A stretch of 64,000 nucleotides of DNA from contig NZ_VTFS01000007.1 of NCBI RefSeq assembly GCF_009671245.1, positions 48,931 to 112,930 on the forward strand. The letters run 5' to 3'. Shown here piece by piece: positions 35,940-43,630 of this stretch (positions within the stretch are counted from its first letter, which is position 1; every line of letters begins with the position of its first letter). The position numbers and the translations under genes are program-made. The notes below the pieces were generated by a model. That model saw only the letters and a program-made list of their open reading frames with translations. It made no database searches and was not told where the DNA came from. Origin of the DNA: Marinicella rhabdoformis. GTDB lineage: Bacteria > Pseudomonadota > Gammaproteobacteria > Xanthomonadales > Marinicellaceae.

Positions 35940-38415
35940 AATCTGTTTGTTCTTCTGTCGCTTGTTCTTCGGGCAACTCTCCCGCCTTAAAGTACTCAAT
36001 CACGCTGTTGGGCGATCCTCGCTTAACCAAGGCACCGGTGGTTTTATCTACAGGCGCCTGCACAATACCAGGAGGCAAAGGTCTTTGCCACTCTGGCACA
36101 TCTTTCAAAGCCACTCGCATATAGTCTATCCAAATAGGTAAAGCCACTCGACCGCCCACTTCACCACGACCTAAGGTTTCTGGAGAATCAAAACCAACCC
36201 AAACATTTGTCACCACTTGGCGTTGATAACCATTAAACCAGGTGTCCCTTTGTTCATTTGCTGTGCCCGTTTTACCTGCCAGATCACGGCGTTCTAACGC
36301 CATCGCCTTGACACCTGTGCCCCGTGTCACTACATCTTTCATAAATGATTCAATGATGAACTGGTTTTCGGCTGAAATGGCCCTGGGAGCGGCAAGCACA
36401 TCATCGCTTAATTCCACTGTTTCTGGGACTGCCAGCTCAGGTAGTAAGTCATCACTGTCAATATCATCAGCGCTGTGATCAATCAAACCCACCTCTGCAT
36501 CTGCCTTGATTTCAGCCATCATGGTCACATCTGCATTGTAGGCTTCAAGAGAAACTTCTGGACACGTTTCACAAACCTCAACACCACGATGCTGATAAAC
36601 CAGCGCACCACTTTGATCAAACACCTGTTCTATCAGATAGGGTTCAACCGCATAACCACCATTGGCAAAAACCGCATAGGCTTTACTCATATCAATTACG
36701 GGTACATTCGGCGTTCCCAGCGAGATTGATAAATTAGCAGGTACATCATCGCCATTGAAGCCAAACTTCAAAATATGATCTCGACCATTGCGCACGCCCA
36801 TTCGCTGCAACACCCTAATAGACACCAAGTTGCGTGACTTGACGATACCTTCTCGTAAACGTGTTGGGCCAAAGAATTTTTCACTGTAATTTTCAGGACG
36901 CCATGTGCGCTCCAAACTGCTGTCTTCAAAAACAATCGGTGCATCATTGATGATACTTGCTGCATTTAGGCCATGGTCTAAAGCACCCGAGTAAATGATG
37001 GGTTTGAAGCCTGAGCCAGGTTGTCTTTTGGCTTGTGTGGCTCGGTTGAACTTGCTCATGAAATAATCATAACCACCAATCAAAGCATACAGCCCACCAT
37101 CATCAGGGTTCAAACTGACCAAAGCACCTTGGACTTTTGGAATTTGACTCAGCTCAAATGCACCTTCATCATTTCTTTTAACCATCACCACATCACCCAC
37201 CGACATGATATCAGACATGGCTTTGGGCTTGTCACCAACACGCCTGTTATCTATAAATGGCACTGCCCACTTACTGCTTTCAAAAGTCAATTCGGCATCT
37301 TGGCCATCACCCAAGCGAACCATCGCCCACTCGTCTTCTATTTCGAGAACCAATGCCGCCTCCAAACCACCCGGCTTAGGGTAAGAGGCCAGTTTTTCAG
37401 TTATGAGCTCTAAATCGACCCCTTCCCCAAGGTCGTGATGAGCCACCGCACCACGGTAACCATGTCGGCGATCATAGGCATGCAAACCCTTCTTTACCGC
37501 CACTTCTGCGGCCAACTGTTTTTCAGAATCAATGGTGGTGTAAACAGAATAGCCGTCGGTATAAGCATCATCCCCATAACGCGCTACCATTTCTGTACGC
37601 ACCATTTCAGCCACCCAAGGCGCAGTCAATTCAACCACAGGTTGGTGCACATAAGCCTCATCTTCGGCCTTGATGGCCTCATCATATTCAGCCTGAGTAA
37701 TGAACTGTAAATCCAACATCCGTCCCAATACATAGTCACGACGCTGTAGGGCTCGCTCTGGGCTGGTCACTGGATTAATCCGAGACGGCGCTTTGGGTGG
37801 TGCTGCCAACATGGCCATTTCAGCCAACGTTAACTCATCTAATGTTTTGCCATAATAAACTTCAGCTGCTGCTGCCACACCATAAGAGCGGTGACCTAAA
37901 GCAATTTTATTTAAGTACAACTCTAGAATCTCATCCTTGGAGATGGTTCGCTCTAACTTGACTGCCAAGAACAGCTCTTTGATTTTTCGTGTCCAAGTTT
38001 GATCCAAAGTTAAAAACACGTTTCGCGTTAACTGTTGGGTGATGGTTGAACCACCGCCTTGCTTTTTACCTGTAGTGACAATTTGCCACACTGCACGCAG
38101 TATGCCTTTGACATCAAAACCGTAATGTGAATAAAAACCAGAGTCTTCAGCCGCCAGATAGGCCTGCTTTAATTTCAAGGGAATCTCTTCGATTTTAGCC
38201 GGGATGCGTCGCTTGGTGCCAAAAACTGATATTAATTTGCCGTCTTTAGAATAAACCCGCAAAGGCACCTGCAATTTGTATTCTTTGATTGCCTCTACAG
38301 AAGGAAGTTCAGGCTCATAATGTTTATAAAGACCGTAAACCATTGCCAAACCGAGAACCCCAAAAAACAATCCCAACTTTGTCATGAACCAAAAAAATTT
38401 AAGCAACTTCCGCAT
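35923..38415 (-). CDS. mrcA: penicillin-binding protein 1A, bifunctional transglycosylase/transpeptidase
   Basis: This 830-residue class A PBP has an N-terminal anchor (about 10-30). The GT51 transglycosylase has catalytic Glu91 in AAEDSGFYSHYG and GGGSTITQQL. An OB-like insert precedes a transpeptidase with SGFK (Ser468, Lys471), SRN, and KTGTANE. It polymerises and cross-links peptidoglycan in the periplasm, needing an outer-membrane activator such as LpoA. It heads the minus-strand unit PBP1A-maf-CPBP-like. A MITE lies 46 bases upstream of its start codon, close enough to affect its promoter. Confidence 0.97.
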   Translation of the reverse strand: MRKLLKFFWFMTKLGLFFGVLGLAMVYGLYKHYEPELPSVEAIKEYKLQVPLRVYSKDGKLISVFGTKRRIPAKIEEIPLKLKQAYLAAEDSGFYSHYGFDVKGILRAVWQIVTTGKKQGGGSTITQQLTRNVFLTLDQTWTRKIKELFLAVKLERTISKDEILELYLNKIALGHRSYGVAAAAEVYYGKTLDELTLAEMAMLAAPPKAPSRINPVTSPERALQRRDYVLGRMLDLQFITQAEYDEAIKAEDEAYVHQPVVELTAPWVAEMVRTEMVARYGDDAYTDGYSVYTTIDSEKQLAAEVAVKKGLHAYDRRHGYRGAVAHHDLGEGVDLELITEKLASYPKPGGLEAALVLEIEDEWAMVRLGDGQDAELTFESSKWAVPFIDNRRVGDKPKAMSDIMSVGDVVMVKRNDEGAFELSQIPKVQGALVSLNPDDGGLYALIGGYDYFMSKFNRATQAKRQPGSGFKPIIYSGALDHGLNAASIINDAPIVFEDSSLERTWRPENYSEKFFGPTRLREGIVKSRNLVSIRVLQRMGVRNGRDHILKFGFNGDDVPANLSISLGTPNVPVIDMSKAYAVFANGGYAVEPYLIEQVFDQSGALVYQHRGVEVCETCPEVSLEAYNADVTMMAEIKADAEVGLIDHSADDIDSDDLLPELAVPETVELSDDVLAAPRAISAENQFIIESFMKDVVTRGTGVKAMALERRDLAGKTGTANEQRDTWFNGYQRQVVTNVWVGFDSPETLGRGEVGGRVALPIWIDYMRVALKDVPEWQRPLPPGIVQAPVDKTTGALVKRGSPNSVIEYFKAGELPEEQATEEQTDYDDLF

Positions 38416-38461
38416 GTTATTACCAGTCTATATAGTGTTATATTATTGAACCAAGCATTAT

Positions 38462-38620
38462 GAGACCTCTGCATAAGTCTGGGTGTTTGGAAAATTGAAT
38501 TAAAAATTCAAAGTTCAAGGCAAGAAACGCAAGTAATAGCTGGCTATTGATAAGTTTTCTAACGCTGAAATTTGGATTTTCAAACCTTTTTACATGATTC
38601 ACGATTTATACAGAGGTCTC
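38462..38620. mobile_element. 159-bp MITE with IS5-like terminal inverted repeats
   Basis: The element begins GAGACCTCTGCATAA and its reverse strand begins GAGACCTCTGTATAA, giving 15-bp terminal repeats with one mismatch. It is flanked on both sides by ATTAT (38457-38461 and 38621-38625), an apparent target duplication. It has no coding capacity. The interior is an imperfect palindrome centred on AATAGCTGGCTATT, so a transcript would fold into one long hairpin. The ends resemble those of IS5-family elements (GAGACCTTTGCA type), whose transposase would have to act in trans. It occupies most of the 266-base gap between the divergent PBP1A and response-regulator genes. Confidence 0.82.
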
Positions 38621-38681
38621 ATTATACAATGAATCTAAGTTAACAAGCGCCCCTCGTGTGCAATGTAATCATAATTGACAA

Positions 38682-39374
38682 ATGACCACTACAAATAAAA
38701 CCATAGCCATCGTAGAAGATGAAGCCGACTTATTGAGCAACTACCGAGCCACGCTTGAAAACCATGGCTTTAAGACCATCGGTTTTTCAAATGATTCCGA
38801 TGCATGGCAATTTTTTCAACAAAAATTACCCGATTTGGTAATCCTAGATGTGGGTTTAGGCCAAAACCCAGATGCCGGTTTTGAATTGTGTAGACAATTA
38901 CGACACGCGTCACCTACCCTGCCTATTTTGATGCTCACTGCACGTGACGACGAATTCGATGTGGTTTCTGGTTTGCGGCTGGGGGCTGACGACTATTTGA
39001 GTAAAGACATTTCTATGCCGCAATTACTGGCCAGAATTGCCAGCCTTTTCAGACGGCAAAGCGCCATGTCACAGCCGGAACAGGCACAAATACAACACCA
39101 TGATTTGGTGATGCTCACTGATAATTTACAAATATTTTGGCAGCAACAATTGGTTCAATTAACGGTCACTGAATTTTGGATGGTGTTGTGCCTTGCTCGT
39201 CACCCTGGACAGGTTAAAACCCGAGAACAGTTAATGCAGGATGCCAACATTTATGTTGATGACAGCACCATCACTTCCCACATCAAAAGGATTCGTAAAA
39301 AGTTTCAAAAAATTGACCCCAAATTTGATCAAATTGACACCGTTCATGGCATGGGCTATCGCTGGAAACCATGA
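38682..39374 (+). CDS. OmpR-type response regulator, dedicated-sortase (PdsR) sub-type
   Basis: The 230-residue regulator has a receiver domain (phospho-acceptor Asp56 in VILDVGLG, acidic EDE at 12-14, Lys in YLSKD) and a winged-helix DNA-binding domain (VTEFWMVLCLARHPGQVKTREQL, TITSHIKRIRKKF, VHGMGYRW). SGLRLGADDYLSKDISMPQLLARIASLFRR and the long GLGQNPDAGFELCRQLR loop are features I recall for the proteobacterial dedicated sortase system regulator. No sortase or PdsO gene is in the window. It overlaps the sensor gene by 4 bases. Confidence 0.88.
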   Translation: MTTTNKTIAIVEDEADLLSNYRATLENHGFKTIGFSNDSDAWQFFQQKLPDLVILDVGLGQNPDAGFELCRQLRHASPTLPILMLTARDDEFDVVSGLRLGADDYLSKDISMPQLLARIASLFRRQSAMSQPEQAQIQHHDLVMLTDNLQIFWQQQLVQLTVTEFWMVLCLARHPGQVKTREQLMQDANIYVDDSTITSHIKRIRKKFQKIDPKFDQIDTVHGMGYRWKP

Positions 39375-41194
39375 AACTTCGTTGGCAGATAAGCATCATT
39401 GCCTTGCTTTCATTGAGCTTTCCTTTACTCGCTTGGTATGCTTTTAAACAATTGAACCAAACTTACCAAGAAGGCATGGTGGTCGCTGCCCAAAAACAAG
39501 CCGATGTCATCAAACAAAGTGTGGTGCAATATGCCAACAACAACCCAGCAGGCATTGAAGGATTGGTTTATGAACAGCTGACTTCTGGTGAGATAGATGG
39601 CAATGATGCAGAATGGCAAACCTTGGCTTGGCATGTGGTGGATTACAAACTGCGATTTAAGATAGCACAAATAAATGATCAATGGCGCATGCTGATTGAA
39701 GGCAAAGACAACAGCCCCCAAATGGCCACTGACAATAGCCTTGATCGCATTGTATTGGCACTGGCAGATCAGCACAGCATCAAAAAACTCACCATTGCTC
39801 GCCAAGCTGTAGGACAAGTATTTACGCCATCCGTATCCAGTGCTTTACAAGCTTATTGGCACGAAACTGCCGGCGGCTACCAAGTTGAAGTGGCGCTACC
39901 TGTTCAACAGCTCAGTCGAATCGGACTGGTTTTGATAGACCACAACCAAGCACTCACACCACTGACTCATGGCCACACACAGGGCCAGCAAATCACTTTG
40001 CACCCTTTGTTTGAAGCTTCAAGCAGCTGGCAAAGTTTTCTAGAAAGCATCAAACCGTCAGATGGTCAGGTCGTCATCAAAGACCATAAAAGCCGTTTGC
40101 TATACCAAACCACACCCGCCAAACAAACACTTAAAGACAGTGACTGGCTCAGTCAATTTCTTTATGAATTGGTATTTGATCAAGATGCCACCGATGAAAG
40201 TTTTTTTTATGGGCAACAAATCATCCATGAATTGCCTTTTGGAAAAATAGAAACCACCTTGGTACAAGCTGATGCTCAAATCGCCTTGATGCAAACTTTC
40301 CTGCGGGTGATGGGCATGCTTTTATTGGCCGCACTGTTGTTACTTGGCGGCTCATTTTTGTATGCGGCATTATTGGTGTGGCGAATTAAAAAGCTCAATC
40401 ACAGCCTACAGAACGCCTTGGACGACCAAGGTCAAATCCACACCCATCTACCTGCCATCAACAGCAGTGACGAGATTGGTGACTTGTCTCGAGGGATGAG
40501 TCAACTACTGGGACGAATCAACGAATACACCGCTTATTTGAAACAACTCGGAGGACGCCTATCGCATGAGATGAAAACACCCATCAGCATTGTTCACACG
40601 TCGTTAGAAGTGCTGCACATGAAGCAGCCTGAAGATGAGTTTATTTCACGCGCTTTAAACGCCAACAACAGGTTAAAATTCATCCTCAACCAACTCAGTG
40701 CCTTAAGTAAATTAAAACAAATCATTGCTGAAACGGAGGTGGAAGTTTTTGAAATCAACGGTTTCCTAAAAGAATTAACAGAAGCCTATCGAATCAACCA
40801 TCCAGTCATTCAGTTTGAATCCTATGAAGGTGAAATTCACATGAAGGCTTCTAAAGATTTATTGGCGCAAATGTTGGATAAATTAATTCAAAATGCATTA
40901 GATTATATTGGCCCTGATGATCATATTTTAATTCGAACGGCCAAAGACAATAAAACCAACAATTTTCTCTTAACCGTGACCAACAGCGGCTCTCAAATAG
41001 CGCCACAGCACTTGGGTCAACTGTTCGACTCTTTGACCTCTTTCAGAAAAGAAAAGTCAGAACAACCACATTTGGGTTTGGGCTTGTACATTGTGAAACT
41101 AATTTGTGACTTTCACCAGTCAGAAATTACTGCAATCAACCTTAACAAGCCCAAATCTGTTCAATTTCGCATCAAGGGCAAAATATCAAATTAA
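39371..41194 (+). CDS. sensor histidine kinase paired with the response regulator
   Basis: The 607-residue kinase has an N-terminal membrane span (7-25), a long extracytoplasmic sensor (about 30-310), a second span (about 312-336), a HAMP-like linker, and a kinase core. The core has H399 in LSHEMKTP, an N-box LDKLIQNALDYI, and G-box LGLGLYIVKL. It would phosphorylate Asp56 of the regulator encoded just upstream (ATGA overlap). Its layout fits the dedicated-sortase-system kinase, but the ligand is unknown. Confidence 0.9.
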   Translation: MKLRWQISIIALLSLSFPLLAWYAFKQLNQTYQEGMVVAAQKQADVIKQSVVQYANNNPAGIEGLVYEQLTSGEIDGNDAEWQTLAWHVVDYKLRFKIAQINDQWRMLIEGKDNSPQMATDNSLDRIVLALADQHSIKKLTIARQAVGQVFTPSVSSALQAYWHETAGGYQVEVALPVQQLSRIGLVLIDHNQALTPLTHGHTQGQQITLHPLFEASSSWQSFLESIKPSDGQVVIKDHKSRLLYQTTPAKQTLKDSDWLSQFLYELVFDQDATDESFFYGQQIIHELPFGKIETTLVQADAQIALMQTFLRVMGMLLLAALLLLGGSFLYAALLVWRIKKLNHSLQNALDDQGQIHTHLPAINSSDEIGDLSRGMSQLLGRINEYTAYLKQLGGRLSHEMKTPISIVHTSLEVLHMKQPEDEFISRALNANNRLKFILNQLSALSKLKQIIAETEVEVFEINGFLKELTEAYRINHPVIQFESYEGEIHMKASKDLLAQMLDKLIQNALDYIGPDDHILIRTAKDNKTNNFLLTVTNSGSQIAPQHLGQLFDSLTSFRKEKSEQPHLGLGLYIVKLICDFHQSEITAINLNKPKSVQFRIKGKISN

Positions 41195-41232
41195 TCGGCA
41201 CAAAAGTCTGACACTTAAAACCCAGACCCCTA

Positions 41233-41616
41233 TCACGACTTTTTACTCATCTGATCGGTCAATTGGGCGACTTGCAATTCCAACAGTTTCACTTCGCGAA
41301 TCACGCGGTTGTGCCCCAACTCTGTCCAATACCACATTTTGCTTATTTGTGTGAATAATGCCAGTATGACAACCCCGATTCCCCATGCCAATAAAGGTTT
41401 GAATGCTTGTGCCAAATAAAACTGGTAAGCACAATAAACCATACCAACGGCAAACAATGTGCTAAAACAAATCACCAGAACATAGGTCCATTTCATTTTG
41501 CCACTGAAACCCGCTTTCATTTGCTTAAAAGGGTTGGCATCAATTTGGTCATTGTTTGACTTAAATGCATTGATTTCTTCATTCAATGCCTGTTTGATTT
41601 GTTGATCAATATTCAT
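41233..41616 (-). CDS. small two-span membrane protein, DUF6768-like
   Basis: This 127-residue protein has two hydrophobic segments (about 44-65 and 74-95) and a C-terminal heptad-like helix, NRVIREVKLLELQVAQL. That helix and the WYWTELGHN motif are as I recall for DUF6768 proteins. It begins 3 bases after an ECF sigma-factor gene, so the two are co-transcribed; an anti-sigma or membrane-sensor role is plausible but unproven. Confidence 0.65.
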   Translation of the reverse strand: MNIDQQIKQALNEEINAFKSNNDQIDANPFKQMKAGFSGKMKWTYVLVICFSTLFAVGMVYCAYQFYLAQAFKPLLAWGIGVVILALFTQISKMWYWTELGHNRVIREVKLLELQVAQLTDQMSKKS

Positions 41617-41619
41617 AGA

Positions 41620-42168
41620 TTACTCCTGATTTAAAAAAATTTTAATGGCTTTACGCGCATCAAATAAGTGAGATTTAATTGTCCCTGCCGGCTTGTCAAG
41701 AATGGCAGCAATTTCAACAACCTTGAAACCCTCAAAATAAAACAAGTAAATAACTGAGCGCTGGACAGGTGATAATCGAGACATCGCTACCTTGACATCA
41801 AACACCTCACATAAAACAGGCTGGCTTGTCAAATCGGATTCTACAGGTTGCACCACCAGCTCATCAATTGGTGTGACCGCTTGCTGCTCATGCTTGTATT
41901 TACGCCAATAATCACAACAACGACTGTTAATCACCTTGTATAACCAACCATGAAAAGCTTTGGTATTTTTAATGCGCACAAATTGCTTTAAGAAGACCAT
42001 AACCGCATCCTGTACACAATCTTCAGCCTCTACATTTTCATTCATTATCCGACGCGCATAATGCATCATTTTTTGCTGAACGATCGGCAACAATTTGTCT
42101 AAAGCCGATGAATCACCCTGTTGTGCCTGCAACAACAATAATTCAATAAATACTTTTTCAGTTTTCAT
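41620..42168 (-). CDS. ECF-type RNA polymerase sigma factor
   Basis: This 182-residue sigma factor has region 2 (NENVEAEDCVQDAVMVFLKQF, FHGWLYKVINSRCCDYWRK) and region 4 (MSRLSPVQRSVIYLFYFEGF, EIAAILDKPAGTIKSHLFDAR), with no regions 1 or 3. ATG 42168 (MKTEKVF) is preferred over the longer frame to 42237, which would overlap the likely upstream promoter. The partner membrane gene follows by 3 bases. No target genes can be named from the sequence. Confidence 0.9.
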   Translation of the reverse strand: MKTEKVFIELLLLQAQQGDSSALDKLLPIVQQKMMHYARRIMNENVEAEDCVQDAVMVFLKQFVRIKNTKAFHGWLYKVINSRCCDYWRKYKHEQQAVTPIDELVVQPVESDLTSQPVLCEVFDVKVAMSRLSPVQRSVIYLFYFEGFKVVEIAAILDKPAGTIKSHLFDARKAIKIFLNQE

Positions 42169-42297
42169 ACCATGAAAGACGCTAACAACATAAGAACGGT
42201 TGGAAAAAACACGAGCTATTGATAAAAAATACCACAATCAAAGTTTAGGATTGCTAAAATAACCGCAACTTTTACTCAGCGACAGTTAAGCACTTAC

Positions 42298-42861
42298 ATG
42301 ACAAAACACTTACCCAACATCCTCACCATCCTTCGAGTTGCACTCATTCCGGTGATGATTTTGTTCTTTTACTTGCCCTTCGAATGGTCAAGGTACATGG
42401 CTTGCTGGGTATTTGTAGCTGCCAGCATAACCGACTTTTTAGACGGGTACTTTGCAAGAAAACACCAAACATTTTCAAAGTTTGGCGCCTTTCTTGACCC
42501 TGTAGCTGATAAATTAACGGTAACCACAGCCCTTATTATCTTATTACAAGATGACCCCAGTATTTTGATGATGATTGCCATTGCAGTCATCATAGGCCGT
42601 GAAATCACCATTTCAGCACTCCGTGAGTGGATGGCTGAATTAGGCGAACGCGCCACAGTCAACGTTGCCATGGTTGGAAAAATCAAAACCGTTTTTCAAA
42701 TGACCGCCATAGGGTTTTTGTTGTACCAAAGCGATTTGTGGTTTATTCCGGTTTACCCCATCGGTCAAATTTTGCTCTATTTAGCAGCCGGCCTGACTTT
42801 ATACAGCATGTATGTTTACATTAAGGCAGCCGTTCCTATGATGAAAGAAGAAAATATTTAA
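42298..42861 (+). CDS. pgsA: CDP-diacylglycerol–glycerol-3-phosphate 3-phosphatidyltransferase
   Basis: This 187-residue polytopic membrane enzyme has the CDP-alcohol phosphotransferase motif DFLDGYFARKHQTFSKFGAF ending in LDPVADK, with the three metal-binding Asp residues. LPNILTILRVALIPV begins the first helix. It makes phosphatidylglycerol phosphate for PG and cardiolipin. As in E. coli it is followed by tRNA-Gly(GCC), tRNA-Cys and tRNA-Leu(TAA). Confidence 0.96.
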   Translation: MTKHLPNILTILRVALIPVMILFFYLPFEWSRYMACWVFVAASITDFLDGYFARKHQTFSKFGAFLDPVADKLTVTTALIILLQDDPSILMMIAIAVIIGREITISALREWMAELGERATVNVAMVGKIKTVFQMTAIGFLLYQSDLWFIPVYPIGQILLYLAAGLTLYSMYVYIKAAVPMMKEENI

Positions 42862-42879
42862 AAAAGTTTAAAAAGGTTG

Positions 42880-42907
42880 TTGACAAAAAAAGCTTTCAAG
42901 CTAAAAT
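42880..42907 (+). promoter_or_regulatory. tRNA-Gly promoter
   Basis: A perfect -35 TTGACA (42880-42885) and TAAAAT (42902-42907), 16 bases apart, lie just before the tRNA-Gly gene. This is the best-matching promoter I found in the window. Confidence 0.8.
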
Positions 42908-42920
42908 GTGCCACCTCAAC

Positions 42921-42995
42921 GCGGGAATAGCTCAGTGGTAGAGCACAACCTTGCCAAGGTTGGGGTCGGGAGTTCGAACCTCCTTTCCCGCTCCA
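42921..42995 (+). tRNA. tRNA-Gly (anticodon GCC)
   Basis: A 75-nt cloverleaf with encoded CCA. Acceptor GCGGGAA pairs with TTCCCGC, the anticodon loop is TTGCCAA, and the T arm has GAGTTCGAACCTC. It corresponds to glyW after pgsA in E. coli. A terminator-like hairpin follows at once. Confidence 0.97.
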
Positions 42996-43002
42996 AATAT
43001 TG

Positions 43003-43028
43003 AAGGGCTGATTTATCAGCCCTTTTTT
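43003..43028 (+). terminator. Rho-independent terminator after tRNA-Gly
   Basis: The stem AGGGCTGA / TCAGCCCT with a short loop is followed by TTTTTT. It implies that tRNA-Cys downstream needs readthrough or its own promoter. Confidence 0.85.
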
Positions 43029-43105
43029 GTGGTAAATCACAAAGTTTGGACTTGATTTAAATTCATATTAAAGAGAGAATGGTTCGCCCATAACTCTGGA
43101 AATAA

Positions 43106-43179
43106 GGCTGGATGGCAGAGTGGTGATGCAGCGGATTGCAAATCCGTGTACCCCGGTTCGATTCCGGGTTCAGCCTCCA
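43106..43179 (+). tRNA. tRNA-Cys (anticodon GCA)
   Basis: A 74-nt cloverleaf with CCA. Acceptor GGCTGGA, anticodon stem and loop CGGATTGCAAATCCG with anticodon GCA, T arm CCGGTTCGATTCCGG. It corresponds to cysT. Confidence 0.97.
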
Positions 43180-43285
43180 TTAACTCTAAAAAAGTTAATG
43201 AAAAATGCAGAACATGGATATATAATCTGCAACCTGAAATTGACACCGTCAAATTCAGAACAGTTTTTGATAGTTATCTTTTACA

Positions 43286-43369
43286 GTGAGGCTGTCAAGA
43301 ACAAGGAAAGAGTCCGCGAATGCACGCATGTGCTTGAGCGGCGAAAGACGCAGTAATTGGCAGTCTCAC
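43286..43369 (+). ncRNA. candidate structured RNA between tRNA-Cys and tRNA-Leu
   Basis: GTGAGGCTGTCAA (43286-43298) and TTGGCAGTCTCAC (43357-43369) pair over all 13 positions on the plus strand, two of them G·U wobbles. Inside are CCGC / GCGG (43313 region / 43338 region) and the hairpin GCAC-GCAT-GTGC, giving nested stems. It is not a tRNA: there is no T arm or anticodon arm. Strand is inferred from neighbours and from the wobbles being allowed on plus. The rest of the 211-base inter-tRNA gap is AT-rich without other features. Confidence 0.45.
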
Positions 43370-43390
43370 GAAAAAAGAGACATCAAAAAA

Positions 43391-43477
43391 GCCCGGGTGG
43401 CGAAATTGGTAGACGCAGGGGACTTAAAATCCCCCGGTGGAAACACCGTGATGGTTCGATTCCATTCCCGGGCACCA
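43391..43477 (+). tRNA. tRNA-Leu (anticodon TAA), integration target
   Basis: An 87-nt class II tRNA with long variable arm and CCA. Acceptor GCCCGGG pairs with CCCGGGC; the anticodon stem-loop is GGGGACTTAAAATCCCC. It corresponds to leuZ. Its last 20 bases form part of the 41-nt repeat bounding the integrated element, and the gene has been kept intact by the insertion. Confidence 0.97.
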
Positions 43478-43498
43478 TTCTTTGGTTCCAACACACTT
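43458..43498 (+). repeat. attL direct repeat (tRNA side)
   Basis: It starts GATTCCATTCCCGGGCACC inside the tRNA-Leu T arm and runs 21 bases past the CCA to CACACTT. The right-hand copy at 48468-48507 is identical except for one missing G in the GGG run. Confidence 0.9.
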
Positions 43499-43589
43499 CA
43501 ACAAGCATCAAAACCCCAACAAAACCACCGTATATCTAAGCCTTTGACCGCATAAGGTTTCATAAAGATTCTTTACAACTCACACAAAG

Positions 43590-43628
43590 TGATGGTACAT
43601 TTGATGGTATATCGTAAATGTACCACCA
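43590..43628 (+). repeat. integrase arm-site-like repeats, left end
   Basis: TGATGGTACATTT (43590-43602) is followed head-to-tail by TGATGGTATATC (43602-43613), and an inverted copy reading TGGTGGTACATTT on minus (43628-43616). The same motif occurs near the right end at 48393-48418. The placement fits arm-type binding sites of the integrase, and they overlap its probable promoter/leader. Confidence 0.65.
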
Positions 43629-43630
43629 CA

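Noticed and set aside
43286..43369. Possible extra tRNA between tRNA-Cys and tRNA-Leu, since the ends GTGAGGC/GTCTCAC pair like a 7-bp acceptor stem
   Set aside because: No T arm (GTTCRA), no anticodon arm and no CCA. The pairing continues past seven base pairs, so it is a long hairpin and not a cloverleaf.
43286..43369. Hammerhead-type ribozyme suggested by GAAA and GTC near the inner stem
   Set aside because: The obligatory CTGATGA core segment is absent on both strands.
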